Source: Parasitella parasitica (lineage: Eukaryota; Mucoromycota; Mucoromycetes; Mucorales; Mucoraceae). From it: 64,000 nucleotides of DNA. The position numbers and the translations under genes were made by a program. The DNA is taken from positions 107,046 to 171,045 of the forward strand of contig MU619237.1 of the NCBI GenBank assembly GCA_025201805.1. The letters run 5' to 3'. How positions within the stretch are numbered: position 1 is the first letter of the stretch; the number at the start of each line of letters is the position of its first letter. The notes under the pieces were generated by a model, which saw only the letters and a program-made list of their open reading frames with translations, did no database searches and had not been told where the DNA came from. This document shows, in pieces, positions 44,577-55,088 of this stretch.

Positions 44577-45737
44577 ATGAAGATAAAACAACAAAAAAAC
44601 ACATCTTGCTCAGTCAATCCTTATGACAGAAATATCACCATCTGGGGATTCATGCTAGAGAACACTTTGTTCACCCCATTCCAGCAGCATAACCATGTCA
44701 TTATAGAAAACGCTTGGAAAGATCGAAAGAAGAAGAGCTCAAGCACCTACGTCGATATTAACGACAATAATTTACCAAGCCCTCACTCAGCAAGAGTCTA
44801 CTTTGGAGTTGCTCAGATGCATCTTCGTATGCCAGGAACTCGCTACTATGTAAAGCGTGGAAACCCAAGAGACTTGGCAACGACTATTTCTCCAAGCTCA
44901 AAGTCATCTTATCATTTGACACCTCCTAGTATGCCATCGCCAATGTCGACTGCTTCCACGACAACTACATCAACGGCTGTCACCGCCAGCACCAGCACCA
45001 GCACCAGCACCAGTGCTAGCTCAAATTATTTACCTCCTGTAATGGACGTCAACTTGGCCAACATCTTCCCTAACATGGTGCTTAAAGGGCAAAACAGTAA
45101 TGCATTTTCGTACAGCCCCAATTCGTACGATCAGTACTACGCTCCAATTGATAATAGAATTAATAGAAATGGAGCCAACAATGGATATGCTACAACAGTG
45201 GACAACTATTTGGCTATCCCTACAAAGAACAATGGAAACTTGAACCAAACCAAGCAGAATCCTCAAACATACATAGATGCTTCTTTGAATACCAATAATT
45301 ACTACAATGGTATGAATGTCAACCAAGCAAGCTATATGGGTCAGCATATGCATTATGTGGATAATACTCAATATAAGAAGCAGCAGACCCAGAAGCAACA
45401 ACAACAACAACAACAACCACAACAACAACAGCAGCAGAAGCAGCAAAAGCAGCAGCAACAGCCCATTATCCCAATGAGCTCCATTTTAGACTACACTTTA
45501 CCTGGATCCATTGTTAATGATACCTCAGACTATCTCCAAGACATAGATTGGTTGAATGATGATTCACTATATACTCCACCCTCTAGTTTTAACAGTAATA
45601 TCTCGTTTCAAGAATTGGTCTCATGGCCTTGCGTTAGTTCGTCATTAATACCCAAGTTTGATAATGGCGATAATGGAAACATCAAGATTAACATGACGAA
45701 CGATTATTACCAAGACAATCACTTTACGTATTTATAA
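44577..45737 (+). CDS. orphan protein with a possible WWE-like N-terminal domain
   Basis: A single open frame of 386 residues. I do not recognise an annotated family. Residues about 20-95 resemble a WWE-type fold: a first Trp in ITIWGFMLENTLFTPF, an acidic-aromatic block (IIENAWKDRK), a YVDI strand, and the ending VAQMHLRMPGTRYYVKRG, where Q-M-x-L-R and T-R-Y/R-x-V-x-R are typical. WWE domains bind ADP-ribose or ligase partners. The key contacts cannot be checked by eye. The remainder is low complexity: Ser/Thr runs (residues 120-145), Asn/Tyr-rich sequence, and a Gln stretch near 270-300. The C-terminus is acidic and aromatic (YLQDIDWLNDD), like an activation region. A TATA box lies upstream. 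It is the only confident gene in about 11 kb. Confidence 0.75.
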   Translation: MKIKQQKNTSCSVNPYDRNITIWGFMLENTLFTPFQQHNHVIIENAWKDRKKKSSSTYVDINDNNLPSPHSARVYFGVAQMHLRMPGTRYYVKRGNPRDLATTISPSSKSSYHLTPPSMPSPMSTASTTTTSTAVTASTSTSTSTSASSNYLPPVMDVNLANIFPNMVLKGQNSNAFSYSPNSYDQYYAPIDNRINRNGANNGYATTVDNYLAIPTKNNGNLNQTKQNPQTYIDASLNTNNYYNGMNVNQASYMGQHMHYVDNTQYKKQQTQKQQQQQQQPQQQQQQKQQKQQQQPIIPMSSILDYTLPGSIVNDTSDYLQDIDWLNDDSLYTPPSSFNSNISFQELVSWPCVSSSLIPKFDNGDNGNIKINMTNDYYQDNHFTYL

Positions 45738-47567
45738 TTCACCAACTTTTTTTTTTGTATTTATCATACACATCATATATACATACATGTGCCAATTCAA
45801 ATCATTTTTGTTACAAACTCATATTATATTTAAATATCACACAATATCGCCCCCAATATCGCCGATTTATCACGTATACATAGACCTTCCTAGATACTCC
45901 CTCTCTCTCTTTTTTAATGTTAAATTATAGTCTTAACTCTTGTGTACATACTAAGTAATGATGCACAGTTTTGACTATTATTTGTAATAATGGCTTTATT
46001 CTTGAATAAATTGAAAAAAAAAATTACGCTCTTTGTGTTTGGAAAATGAGGAGTGCATACGACACTTTTTTTGCTTCAAAAGCTGTTTCAATCAGGTTTT
46101 ACAATATTATAGTTCTGGAACGCTTTGAACATATTAGTAGGATAAAATACCCATTGTACAAATACGTAAAGATTGATAAAATATGATAGGTTGCCAAATA
46201 GCCCAATGCAGCTTTTGCTTATTTATTTACTGATCAAGAATTTTCAAAGTAAAGCAAGATAACAGAGCAGGTGTATATAGAAAAACAAACTCGATCAATT
46301 GATCAAAGAGCGCTAGTTCCAGAAAGAAAATCATGTTTTATTTTTTCTAAATAGAGACAATATAGACTTTTAAATAGGTTACAGAGAAGCGTTCTCTCTG
46401 TTGTCTAGATACGAATCTAAATATATACCCAGCAGAGTTACCATGAGCGATCTTTCACAATCAAGTTTCCATGGTAACCTTCTTTATCTTGCAGATCAAC
46501 AGTTACGGAAACTTGGAGATGCAGTTCCCATCTGCTCAGTCATTTCTGATTCAGGTAAATCGCAGATCCAAAATAGAGAATAGAGTTATACGTACAGATC
46601 AGCTTACTGAGTAATAATATCAAATGATGCAGTATTTGCGTACTGTATACAGCTACAATCTGATTCTGGGGTAGATGGTAATACAGTACGCACTGTACAC
46701 GGTAGTAGATAGTCGAGAAGCTTTTCATCCCTTACCCCTTGTACATACTAGGCAATTTTTTTCTTCCCAATCCATTGACAGGTGACCCAGGTGAAGGATA
46801 TTTCCCCGCAGACACTTTATATAGCAACTGTAGGCTTACAATACCGCATTCAAAAAGGCTGCCGCTAGTATACCCGCAAAATATGACGTATACTATTATT
46901 TACAACTGATGAAAAGCTACCATGCGGGCCATTATTACTGTATTTGGGATGAGATAGTTTCAAGTAAATTTGTGTATCATGTATAATTATTATATATTTA
47001 TCATCTATATATTATGGCGCAATATAAATTAAGTAGATCTCATTAGAATAGCAAGGCCATAACCTTGTTTCACAATTACCATAATGTTATTGGCAACTTT
47101 GGAAAAGAAAAAAAATACGATTGCACATGACAAGGATAGCCGATTAAGCGTATATTAAAAATTTTACCTGTGGAGATCAAGAAACATGTAATGTATGCTA
47201 CCATGTATAGATGTCGCATAGCTTTATACATTTTTGGGCATAAAATCACTGTTTCAATACAACAAGTCTCTAATTTAATTGATTCTACTATACATGTAAG
47301 ATTGTGTCTCTACGGAATAAATCCACTATCACAGCTTGTTCTAGCGAGTTACACGATGGTCTTAAATCTATGTTTGTTAAAGCGTAAAAATCTGACTTTA
47401 TAATCAACATTTGGAAATAACATCCAAGTCTTTTATAACCAATTTTTTTTTTTTTTTTTCTTTTGATTCTAGTCCTTCTTTTCTTTCTATTATCAAAAAT
47501 TCCATATTTTCCCCCGTCTCTTTTTTCTCTCACTGAAATCGAAACTTGAGAAATACAACACAAGTCG
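45738..47567. other. intergenic, one doubtful short ORF
   Basis: About 1.8 kb of AT-rich sequence. An ATG at 46443 opens 37 codons (MSDLSQSSFHGNLLYLADQQ and on) up to a GTAAAT donor-like site after GATTCAG. No convincing second exon was found. A T run at about 47442-47459 lies 110 bp before the antiporter start. Confidence 0.4.
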
Positions 47568-50430
47568 ATGGGTACCTTACATATCATACCGGGAGAACTC
47601 TCGACATTTACCATCGCAATAGCTATTTTGAGTGGCTTTATTGTATTCTTTGGCTATGTGTCCATGTTTATCAAGGAAAGATGCTTTTTATCGGAAGCAT
47701 GTAAGAGCGGATTATCCCTGCCAAATAAAGTACCCCACTAACAGATTTGCTTTCTAAATCTAGTTGTTGCATTGATTGTAGGCATTATCGCAGGCCCATT
47801 GGTATCAAACGGATTCAATCCAAATAGCTGGGATGACAGCGATGAAATTACCAAAGAATTGACTAGATGCATCCTTGCAATCCAAGTAAGAAACTAGAGC
47901 ATATTATAGCCTAATTGACCGGATTTACTCAGCTTTCCTCTGTTGTTATTAGGTAATGGCCGTCGGTATTGATTTACCCAAGTAATGTGTTACACATATA
48001 AAGCAAAAGGCATAAATATTTACATATATTGTAATAGACACTACATGAAAAAAGAGTGGTTGACGATGTTTATGCTATTACTACCCATCATGATTTTTAT
48101 GTGGCTCATCAGTGGATTGTTCATTTGGTGGTTGATTCCACCAATAAACTATGTAAGTAACTGTCTACTACAACGACAGCATGTTTTCTAACTGCAATGT
48201 TGCTAGCTTCATGGTCTCGTCATCGCTGCTTGTGTTTGCCCAACTGATCCAGTGAGTAGACTATCTTTTTTTTTTTTGGTTTCCTGCTGCCGTCTTTTCT
48301 AATGTATTCAGTACAGATCTTGGCCAATTCAGTAGTCAAAGGCCGATTCGCCGAGAAGCATGTGCCAGCTCATATTAGAAATGCATTGTCCGCAGAGAGG
48401 TAACGTATAGTTGGTTGTTTATATACACATGTAGAGAAGACCCCTTGATTCCAACACGACCTTTTATTAGTGGTGCAAATGATGGCATGGGCTTCCCTTT
48501 TCTATTTTTGGCATTATTCTTGATTAGTGAGCCAAATGTTGGCACTGCCATTGGAAAATGGATCTATATCACGCTGCTCTTCCAAATAGCACTCTCTTGT
48601 GTCATTGGTTTAATCGTGGGCTGGGTGGCTAGAAAGATACTGCAATGGTCCGAAAGAAAGTGAGTATATTGAAACAAGCAAAAAAAAAAAAAATTGAAGC
48701 TTCAGCGGTCTAACATGGAAATCAAAGCCATTTGATTGATAAACCATCCTTTTTGTGTTTCGCAATAGCTTTAGCCGTAAGTAGCTTAACACCATTGTCA
48801 TATTACCAGTCCTTGATGTTGTGTATTTTATAGCTGTTCCTGATGAGTATGACTGGATTCTCTGGAAGCGATGACTTGCTAGCCTGTTTTGTTGCAGGCA
48901 ATGCGTTTTCTTGGGATGATTGGTTCAGACAAGAGACAGAGGAGGCGCATTTTCAAGAGGTGATTGACATGATGCTGAATTTAGCTGTATTTGTCTACAT
49001 TGGGGCCATTATTGTAAGACGACAAAGTACGTCCATTCTTTACTATTCCATTTACTCACCTTTTGTACAAACGCATTGTGTTTATATAGCCTTGGTCTGA
49101 TTTTGGCAATGCAGCTCTAGGCTTGACTCCATGGCGCTTGGTCGTCATTGCCATTTTAATCTTGTTGTTCAGACGTTTGCCTATTTTAATCATATTGAAA
49201 CCCGTAATGCCTGCCATGAAGACGTACAGAGAGGCCATTTTTAGCGGCTGGTTTGGCCCCATGGGTGTTGGTGCCGTCTTTCTATCCATGATTGCAAAAG
49301 AAGAGATGATTGAAATCTACAAGGAAGACGAAGTGAAGCCCCTGACCATAGAGCTTATCAGCCCTGTGGTTCTCTTTATTGTATTGTCGTCGACGTTGGT
49401 TCACGGTACAACCATCCCCCTGTTCAAGATTGGCAAGCGTATCCGTACAAGAACATTATCCATTGCAAGCACAAGCAGTGGCCAAGTCCGCCGTCTACCG
49501 AAGCTTCAGTTTGGCCAGCAAATCAGTCTGCGGAAATCAGAGGATGGAAATGCTGAAGCCAACGAGAACACTGAGGCAATGGCGCAATTAAAACGCAACA
49601 CGCTTGCTAACACGATTCAGCATGAACACGCTGCAACTGCTCCCAATGCCACACTCACCTATACTATTGATATGCACGATGATGATGACGACGACGACGG
49701 CTTGAATGAAGAAGATTTCTTGCCTGATGAATCAGATGAGACCCACGTTGATGGAGATGATGATAAACCAGCCCAGCCTCAGCATCCCAATATACCCACT
49801 ACTACTACTATTACTACTGCATCAACAAATGAGCCTCAGAGCATCAGATTCCTTGAACCAGTGAATCCTAGAAGTGGGGGTCATCAATCAAGCAGCAATG
49901 CAGAAAGAAACGAAGCCAGCGTCTCGAGTTTCAGAAGTTGGTTGAATAGAAGCAAATCTCCTGTGCAGGAGAACGACGCTGAAGAAGTCGGCATCGTTAC
50001 AGCTCCTCCACCTCAATCCCACCCTCAGAATGCTGGCGGTGGATTGCGAAATTTATTTAGACGTCATAAAGAGAGCACAGATGAAGCACCAGAACAACGG
50101 GCATCTCCTGCAAGCGAAGCTGCACCTGCACCTGCTGCTGAGGTTGCTAACCAGCACTCTACATATGAAACTCTTCGAAATATGTTTGCCCATGCAACGC
50201 AAGGAGAGCACGACAGACCAACAGAACTTATTGACCTTGGACATGGCAAATTGAGCTCCAGAATTGAAGTGTGGGACGAACCAAACCACGTCGTCATTGA
50301 AGACAAAGCAGACGCTTCATCTCATTGTGTCATTGATAAATCTGATAGCAATTGGGAGGATCTGGTCAAAGAAAAGATTAGACAGCTTCAAGCCACCATT
50401 AATAACCCAAGCACAACAGATGAAGCCTAG
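47568..50430 (+). CDS. NHA1: plasma-membrane Na+(K+)/H+ antiporter, fungal Nha1 type
   Basis: An alkali-cation/proton antiporter of about 761 residues that exports Na+ and K+ in exchange for protons. Exons: 47568-47700, 47764-47885, 47953-47981, 48038-48152, 48207-48251, 48317-48399, 48471-48659, 48728-48776, 48834-49013, 49090-50430. Diagnostic motifs are VALIVGIIAGPLVSNGFNP, VMAVGIDLPKHYM, ACVCPTDP (the cation-site TDP), ANSVVKGRFAEKHVPAHIRN, SAESGANDGMGFPF with the essential ND pair, and GSDDLLACFVAGNAFSWDDW. About twelve hydrophobic spans follow the CPA1 layout. The cytoplasmic tail from about residue 440 is long, acidic and Ser-rich, with an Asp run, as in fungal Nha1. The 48399/48471 junction was chosen because it restores the conserved motif; a 35-nt intron was rejected. 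Confidence 0.93.
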
Positions 50431-50601
50431 ATATGTATTATTCCCTTAGTTTTTTTTCCTCCCCCTCCACGTCCAAATAAAACTCAAATAAACAAGAATA
50501 CCATGCCCTACAAGCTAGTACGTCTAGAGGCAAAAAAAGAAAAAGAAAAAGAAAAGACAGTGCCTACATTTGTATGTGCTGTTATGCATTGATCTGTTTA
50601 T

Positions 50602-51994
50602 TTAGAACTCATAATCATCATCTGTCATACAAGTATCTTCCATATAGAAAGTTGGCATCAATCGTCGAGCCTTCTCCAGATACCAGCCATCGTTGCTTAA
50701 TCTAACGAGATCAGCTCTGAATACCATGCCCACCAGGAGAAAATCGACAATTTCCTTCTCCAAATAGATTTCATAAGACTTTTGATCATCCTCTTTGTTT
50801 TGCAAGGTCACCAAAATCAAATCATCTTTGTCTGTATTTTCGTCAAATGCCGAGAACTTTGCAATTTCAACAAAGACATATGTCTCGGTATCCAGCAATT
50901 TTACATTTTCAGGATTTTTGATCTGCTTTTGTACAGTTTTTCTGGAATCTTCATCACTTGAGCCTAGGGTATCCACGACAAACGACAGGAATCGCTTCTG
51001 CACAGTCAAAGTCTCTGAAGTCATCCAAGATGTATCCACCTTCTCCTGGAACAAGTTTGAGCAGGCAAGGTTATATTTTCCTGGGAGTAGGCCAATGGCA
51101 CGTTTACATTTGGGCAGCTGAATCTTGGCTTCGGCACAGATGGCGCGAGCATTGGCGATGTCATCTGCGTACTCGGGAGCCACATTTCTGATTTGCAAGT
51201 ATCTCAAGAACGCATCAATTAGGACGGGGGCATCAGTAAAGTCTTGCAAGCCAATAAAAAGACTTTCGCGAATAAAGGTGTTGCCAAAGTAGACTTGGGC
51301 GACTTCTGTAAAGTTGACCTCGAGACCGTCTTCCAATTCATCAGGGACAAAATCTGTAGCAATTTTGGCAGCCTCAAAATCTTGAACAGCCTCTGGGTCA
51401 TCTGGTGTGTCAGCACTTGTTGAACGGCCCAAGAACATGTTGGGGCCGGTGACGATGCCACCAAATTTGAGATAGTTGTCAAAGATGGCTTTTCTTGATT
51501 CTGTAAATTTGTGGTTTTTGCGGTATTTCCAGATAGCATATTCGACACGTTGAGCGAGAGGGTGTTCACTAGGTTTGATTTTAATGGTGTGCTTTGACTA
51601 ATAAATTAGGTAAACCACTTACGGGCTGAATGGGTCTTCAATCACATCTTCGTTATTCTGTTCAACATAGTCGTCAGCAAGATCAGTACCAGCCTCAGGT
51701 AACTTGGAAGTTTTGCTCTTCTTCTTCTTTTTCTTTTTCTTTTTCTTTTCGACATTTTCATCGTCCCTCCTTGCTTGTTGTAAGCTTACAGGCGTCGAGA
51801 GTTCATTGAGCTGGGGAATCTCTTCTTCGACTTGTTCCCCATCTACGCCGCTGTCGGATACATAGCTCTCGTTCTCTTGGCTAGAGATACGAGCCTCATT
51901 TAAAAGATTTGCACTAGACTAAGAGTGTCAGTTTCTTACGTCTGCCCAATTTTCCCCATTCTTACACGAGTTCTTCTCTGTCTGTTTGATCCAT
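50602..51994 (-). CDS. ARB1: Argonaute siRNA chaperone subunit Arb1
   Basis: A homologue of fission yeast Arb1, which with Arb2 and Argonaute forms the ARC complex that holds duplex siRNA before passenger-strand release, linking RNAi to heterochromatin. Three exons on the minus strand (51994-51966, 51913-51623, 51568-50602) give 428 residues. The N-terminal 100 residues are acidic with a Lys run ([15 protein letters not shown]), as in Arb1. The domain begins with QRVEYAIWKYRKNHKFTESR and FDNYLKFGGIVTGPNMFLGR. It continues with EVNFTEVAQVYFGNTFIRES, YLQIRNVAPEYADDIANARAI and KRAIGLLPGKYNLACS, which is the Arb1 pattern. The C-terminus is acidic. The presence of Arb1 suggests a nuclear RNAi pathway. 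Introns 51569-51622 (54 nt) and 51914-51965 (52 nt) are canonical. Confidence 0.88.
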
Positions 51995-52236
51995 ATTTGA
52001 TAACTAAAAGTAAGAGCAAAACGCCAAGGGAGAGTTTGTTGAGCCTCCGCCCATTTAATCAGTCAATTTCGCGCTACAAATGTAGTATCATGAATCGCAG
52101 TCTAGCAGCTGAATTACATCACATCACTACGGTACCACTCTGCTTCACACCATCTTACATGCTTCTAGCAGTGACCACTTCAATGAAAACCGCCAACATC
52201 AATTCAAAGGTAAATTATGCACATCAAAGAGCTTTT

Positions 52237-53210
52237 TTATTTTTCGAGACTGAACTCAAACGTCAAGTCATTGTGTTCATCAGGGTTTACGGGTGATAAA
52301 TCACTCTCATTATACCATAGTCTCTCAATGAATGTGACGTTATCGTCGTAATCAATCAGGACGACTGTACTTGTTCTAGTTGCATACGCAGCGTCCAAGA
52401 TGCCTTGATCGTTGGGAAAGTTGAATAAGGGTATGGATATACGCTCTTTGAGATCATCAAACACCTGCTTAACATCCTTGTCGTTTTTCATAGGCTTTGT
52501 TATGCTCAAGAGCCCAAATAGTGCATCAATGAGCTCCTTTTTTTCCATGTCTTTTTGCTGAATTATCCTTTGGAATATGTCTTTCCCCATTTGCACCTTT
52601 GGCCAAGGTTTTGTCAGCAAAGAATTGGACAAGCCTGCAACAAAGCAAAGAAGGTTACACATACAGCCGCAACAAGAATTTGTCATCTCCATTTTCTTAC
52701 CATAGACTTTTCCTGGCTCCAAGTCAATTTCTGGCTCATTTTCACGGTTGCTTATATACTTCATGTCGACGGGATCCTTGCTGAAATCAAATTCGACTAG
52801 ACTAAATCCGCCATAGTCCTGTATGTGTGTTTGCAAGCGCTTTACGGAAGCATCCACAGATTCAGATTCGCATAAAAAGTCTCTCACCAGCACTCCCCGA
52901 GACACTTTTCCTCGGAAGTTTGGTTCTCGAAAGTTTGTCAATGCAGAGAACCTACCCTGTCGAGTTATGCCTAGCCAGGTGCCGTTCTTCAGGCTTTCGT
53001 CATCTGCATGCTTTTCCAAATCAGTGCCAGCAAGCACATTGTCACAAGGAGGCTCCCAGAAATGAGCTCTCGCAGTAGGCCGCATTATGAATTCATCCCT
53101 GTTGCCTGCAAATACACTGGAAACTATCAGCGGAAAAGAGCTCTACAATTTGGATATACCTACAATCGATATTTAGGGTGGTTTTCTACGGTCCAAAATA
53201 AAATACACAT
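52237..53210 (-). CDS. TANGO2 homologue (NRDE family)
   Basis: A Transport and Golgi Organization 2 protein of 286 residues. Exons on the minus strand are 53210-53164, 53116-52701 and 52634-52237; the introns are 53117-53163 (47 nt) and 52635-52700. The start MCILFWTVENHPKYR and the NRDEF motif (GNRDEFIMRPTARAHFWE) identify the family. They are followed by LAGTDLEKHADDESL, GTWLGITRQGRFSALTNFRE, RGVLVRDFL and VYGLSNSLLTKPWPKV, all typical of TANGO2. The N-terminal Cys (position 2) is conserved in Ntn-hydrolase-like members of the group. TANGO2 proteins are cytosolic or mitochondrial and have been linked to secretory organisation and heme or lipid handling; the exact role is unsettled. It lies in a row of three minus-strand genes. 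Confidence 0.92.
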
Positions 53211-53708
53211 TATCGAATATGAGCAAAAAAAAAAAAAAGTTGTAAAGATACTTGGTTACAAAGTCTTTGCACGGTATTTGAAGGTGTGGGGTGATTAAAT
53301 TTTATCGATCTTCCAATTCCAAACAAGTGACCTAGAACCCTCGAATTTGCATAATACTGTACACAACCACATTTTTTATACTATCTACATTTGGTTTTCC
53401 AACATCTCGAAATCAGAGCCAAAGCAGGCCTATAGTAATGAAGGTGATATATAGTTGTTAAACACCTTTCTTTCTCTTCTACATTTGTATTGATGCTTTT
53501 TTTTTCTTTCTCCAGAACCATTATCTCTAGAGAAAGGTAGTTTCACTGGTTTCTTCCAGCAGATTTGAGTATGACAAGCAGGTTTTTTTTTCTCTCTTCA
53601 ATGTTGTATTTGTAAAGCAAAAACTACATGATTGCAGTAGTTACTACATTTTCAACAGACGCAAATCAAGTTGGAAAAAAAAAATATGCTACTTTGTTTA
53701 TTGTCACA

Positions 53709-54873
53709 TTAAAAGTTACCGCAGATGGTTAACTCGCGCATTTGTTGCAAAACATCATCAACACGGTGATCGGCCTCCTCATTGTTGGGAGGGAAATGGT
53801 GTCTGAGACCTTCTAATTGCTCATAACTACTTTGGCTGAATTTCAGCTGTGATTTGACTAGTGCTTCAAAGGAAGGATCGATATAGGGAACTCGCAGTTC
53901 AATGACTTTTGGTAAATCATTGACGATGATTGTGTTTAAATTTTCATACATTTCACGAGCTAGATTTGCTTCTTGCTCAGCCTGAATGTGCAGAATTATT
54001 TCCGTATGTAAATCAACTGATTTCTGCAAATGTCACTCGAGTGCTTTACTTACTCTAGGTAAACGTTGGGGGTCCTCGCTTGGTCTATCAACCAATTTTC
54101 TAACTTTTGCTCTCGATGAGTCGTAATCCAGAAGCTTTTTTTGTCGACGTTTTATGGCCTCGTTGACTTCAGGAAAGTAGGAGCAAAATCTACCCAATGG
54201 CTCCAGTACAGTAGTACGATATGCAGTGTCCTTTCAAATGAAATTTTAGTATAGACTTTTGACTCCTTGGAGCCATTGAAATATCCATATACTCACCAAA
54301 TTGGATCTCGCTTCCTCGTCCAACTTTTCAACGACTCGCTTGTATTCAGCTCCAGAGGCTCCCATAGGTGTCGTATCGTCGTAGAAATTCTCAATTGTTG
54401 TCGCAATACGGACCTGAGCAGTTGTCATGGCTTATTAATAGAGGAGCGTTACTTTGAGCAAACACACTACAAAACCACAACCAATTTACCTCTCATGGAA
54501 TCGAGATATCCCTTGGATTCTTTGGCAAGTTTTTCAGATTTCTTTTCGAGACTATGTACGTCCGAATTCGCTCAACATCTGTGTTTCTTTCTCGCTGATT
54601 GATTTCAGTTGTACTTACTTTTTGAAGCGCTCATATTCCTCTTCAAATTCACCATCAACGGTTCTATCGCCTCCGCCTGTTCTTGACTTGATCTGATAAA
54701 AAAAAAAAAAAAAAATGTCAATTCCATGTACTACCTACTATTCATGTCTGCTATCATACGCTTTGGCCAGCTCTATTCAAGTTTTTTTTAAACCCTGACC
54801 TAATTATTGCAAAAGCGTCAGTATGTATAGCAGCACCCAATGAGGACCGCCGTCCAACTTACAGGAAACTCAT
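53709..54873 (-). CDS. HOB3: BAR-domain protein, Rvs161/Hob3 type
   Basis: An amphiphysin-like N-BAR protein of 256 residues that shapes membranes and links endocytic sites with actin. Seven exons on the minus strand: 54873-54863, 54799-54760, 54692-54619, 54551-54490, 54430-54297, 54230-54054, 53981-53709. The domain reads SGFKKNLNRAGQS (amphipathic helix 0), VDGEFEEEYERFKNLEKKSE, GYLDSMRAMTTAQVRIATTI with ENFYDD, YRTTVLEPLGRFCSYFPEVN, RRQKKLLDYDSSRAKVRKLV, EQEANLAREMYENLN and YIDPSFEALVKSQLKFSQSS. There is no SH3 domain, so it matches Rvs161/Hob3 rather than Rvs167. Intron 54693-54759 has a poly-T tract before the acceptor in coding orientation. The start faces MED13 across a 215-bp divergent promoter. 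Confidence 0.93.
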
Positions 54874-55088
54874 ATTTCAATTGTGTTGTGGAACAGGAAG
54901 AAAAGGAAAAAGGGAAAAACATGAATCCCTTGAAATTGACCATCTTGAAAAGGCGCTGCAGAAGGGTCTCATGCGAAATTACCCGCCAATCATAGTTTTA
55001 GATATGACAGGAATGCAACATCAAAAGCCAACATTCTTTGAGCAATAAATTGCCTACTTTTCCTCTCCCTCTCTTTCTCTTACACACC

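Noticed and set aside
45030-45458. Leu-rich antisense ORF over the WWE-like gene
   Set aside because: It is the reverse complement of the CAA/CAG glutamine tract.
48400-48434. A 35-nt intron in the antiporter gene with a similar GTAACGTAT start
   Set aside because: Using the acceptor at 48470 restores the conserved SAESGANDGMGFPF motif, while the short intron would insert 12 non-conserved residues.
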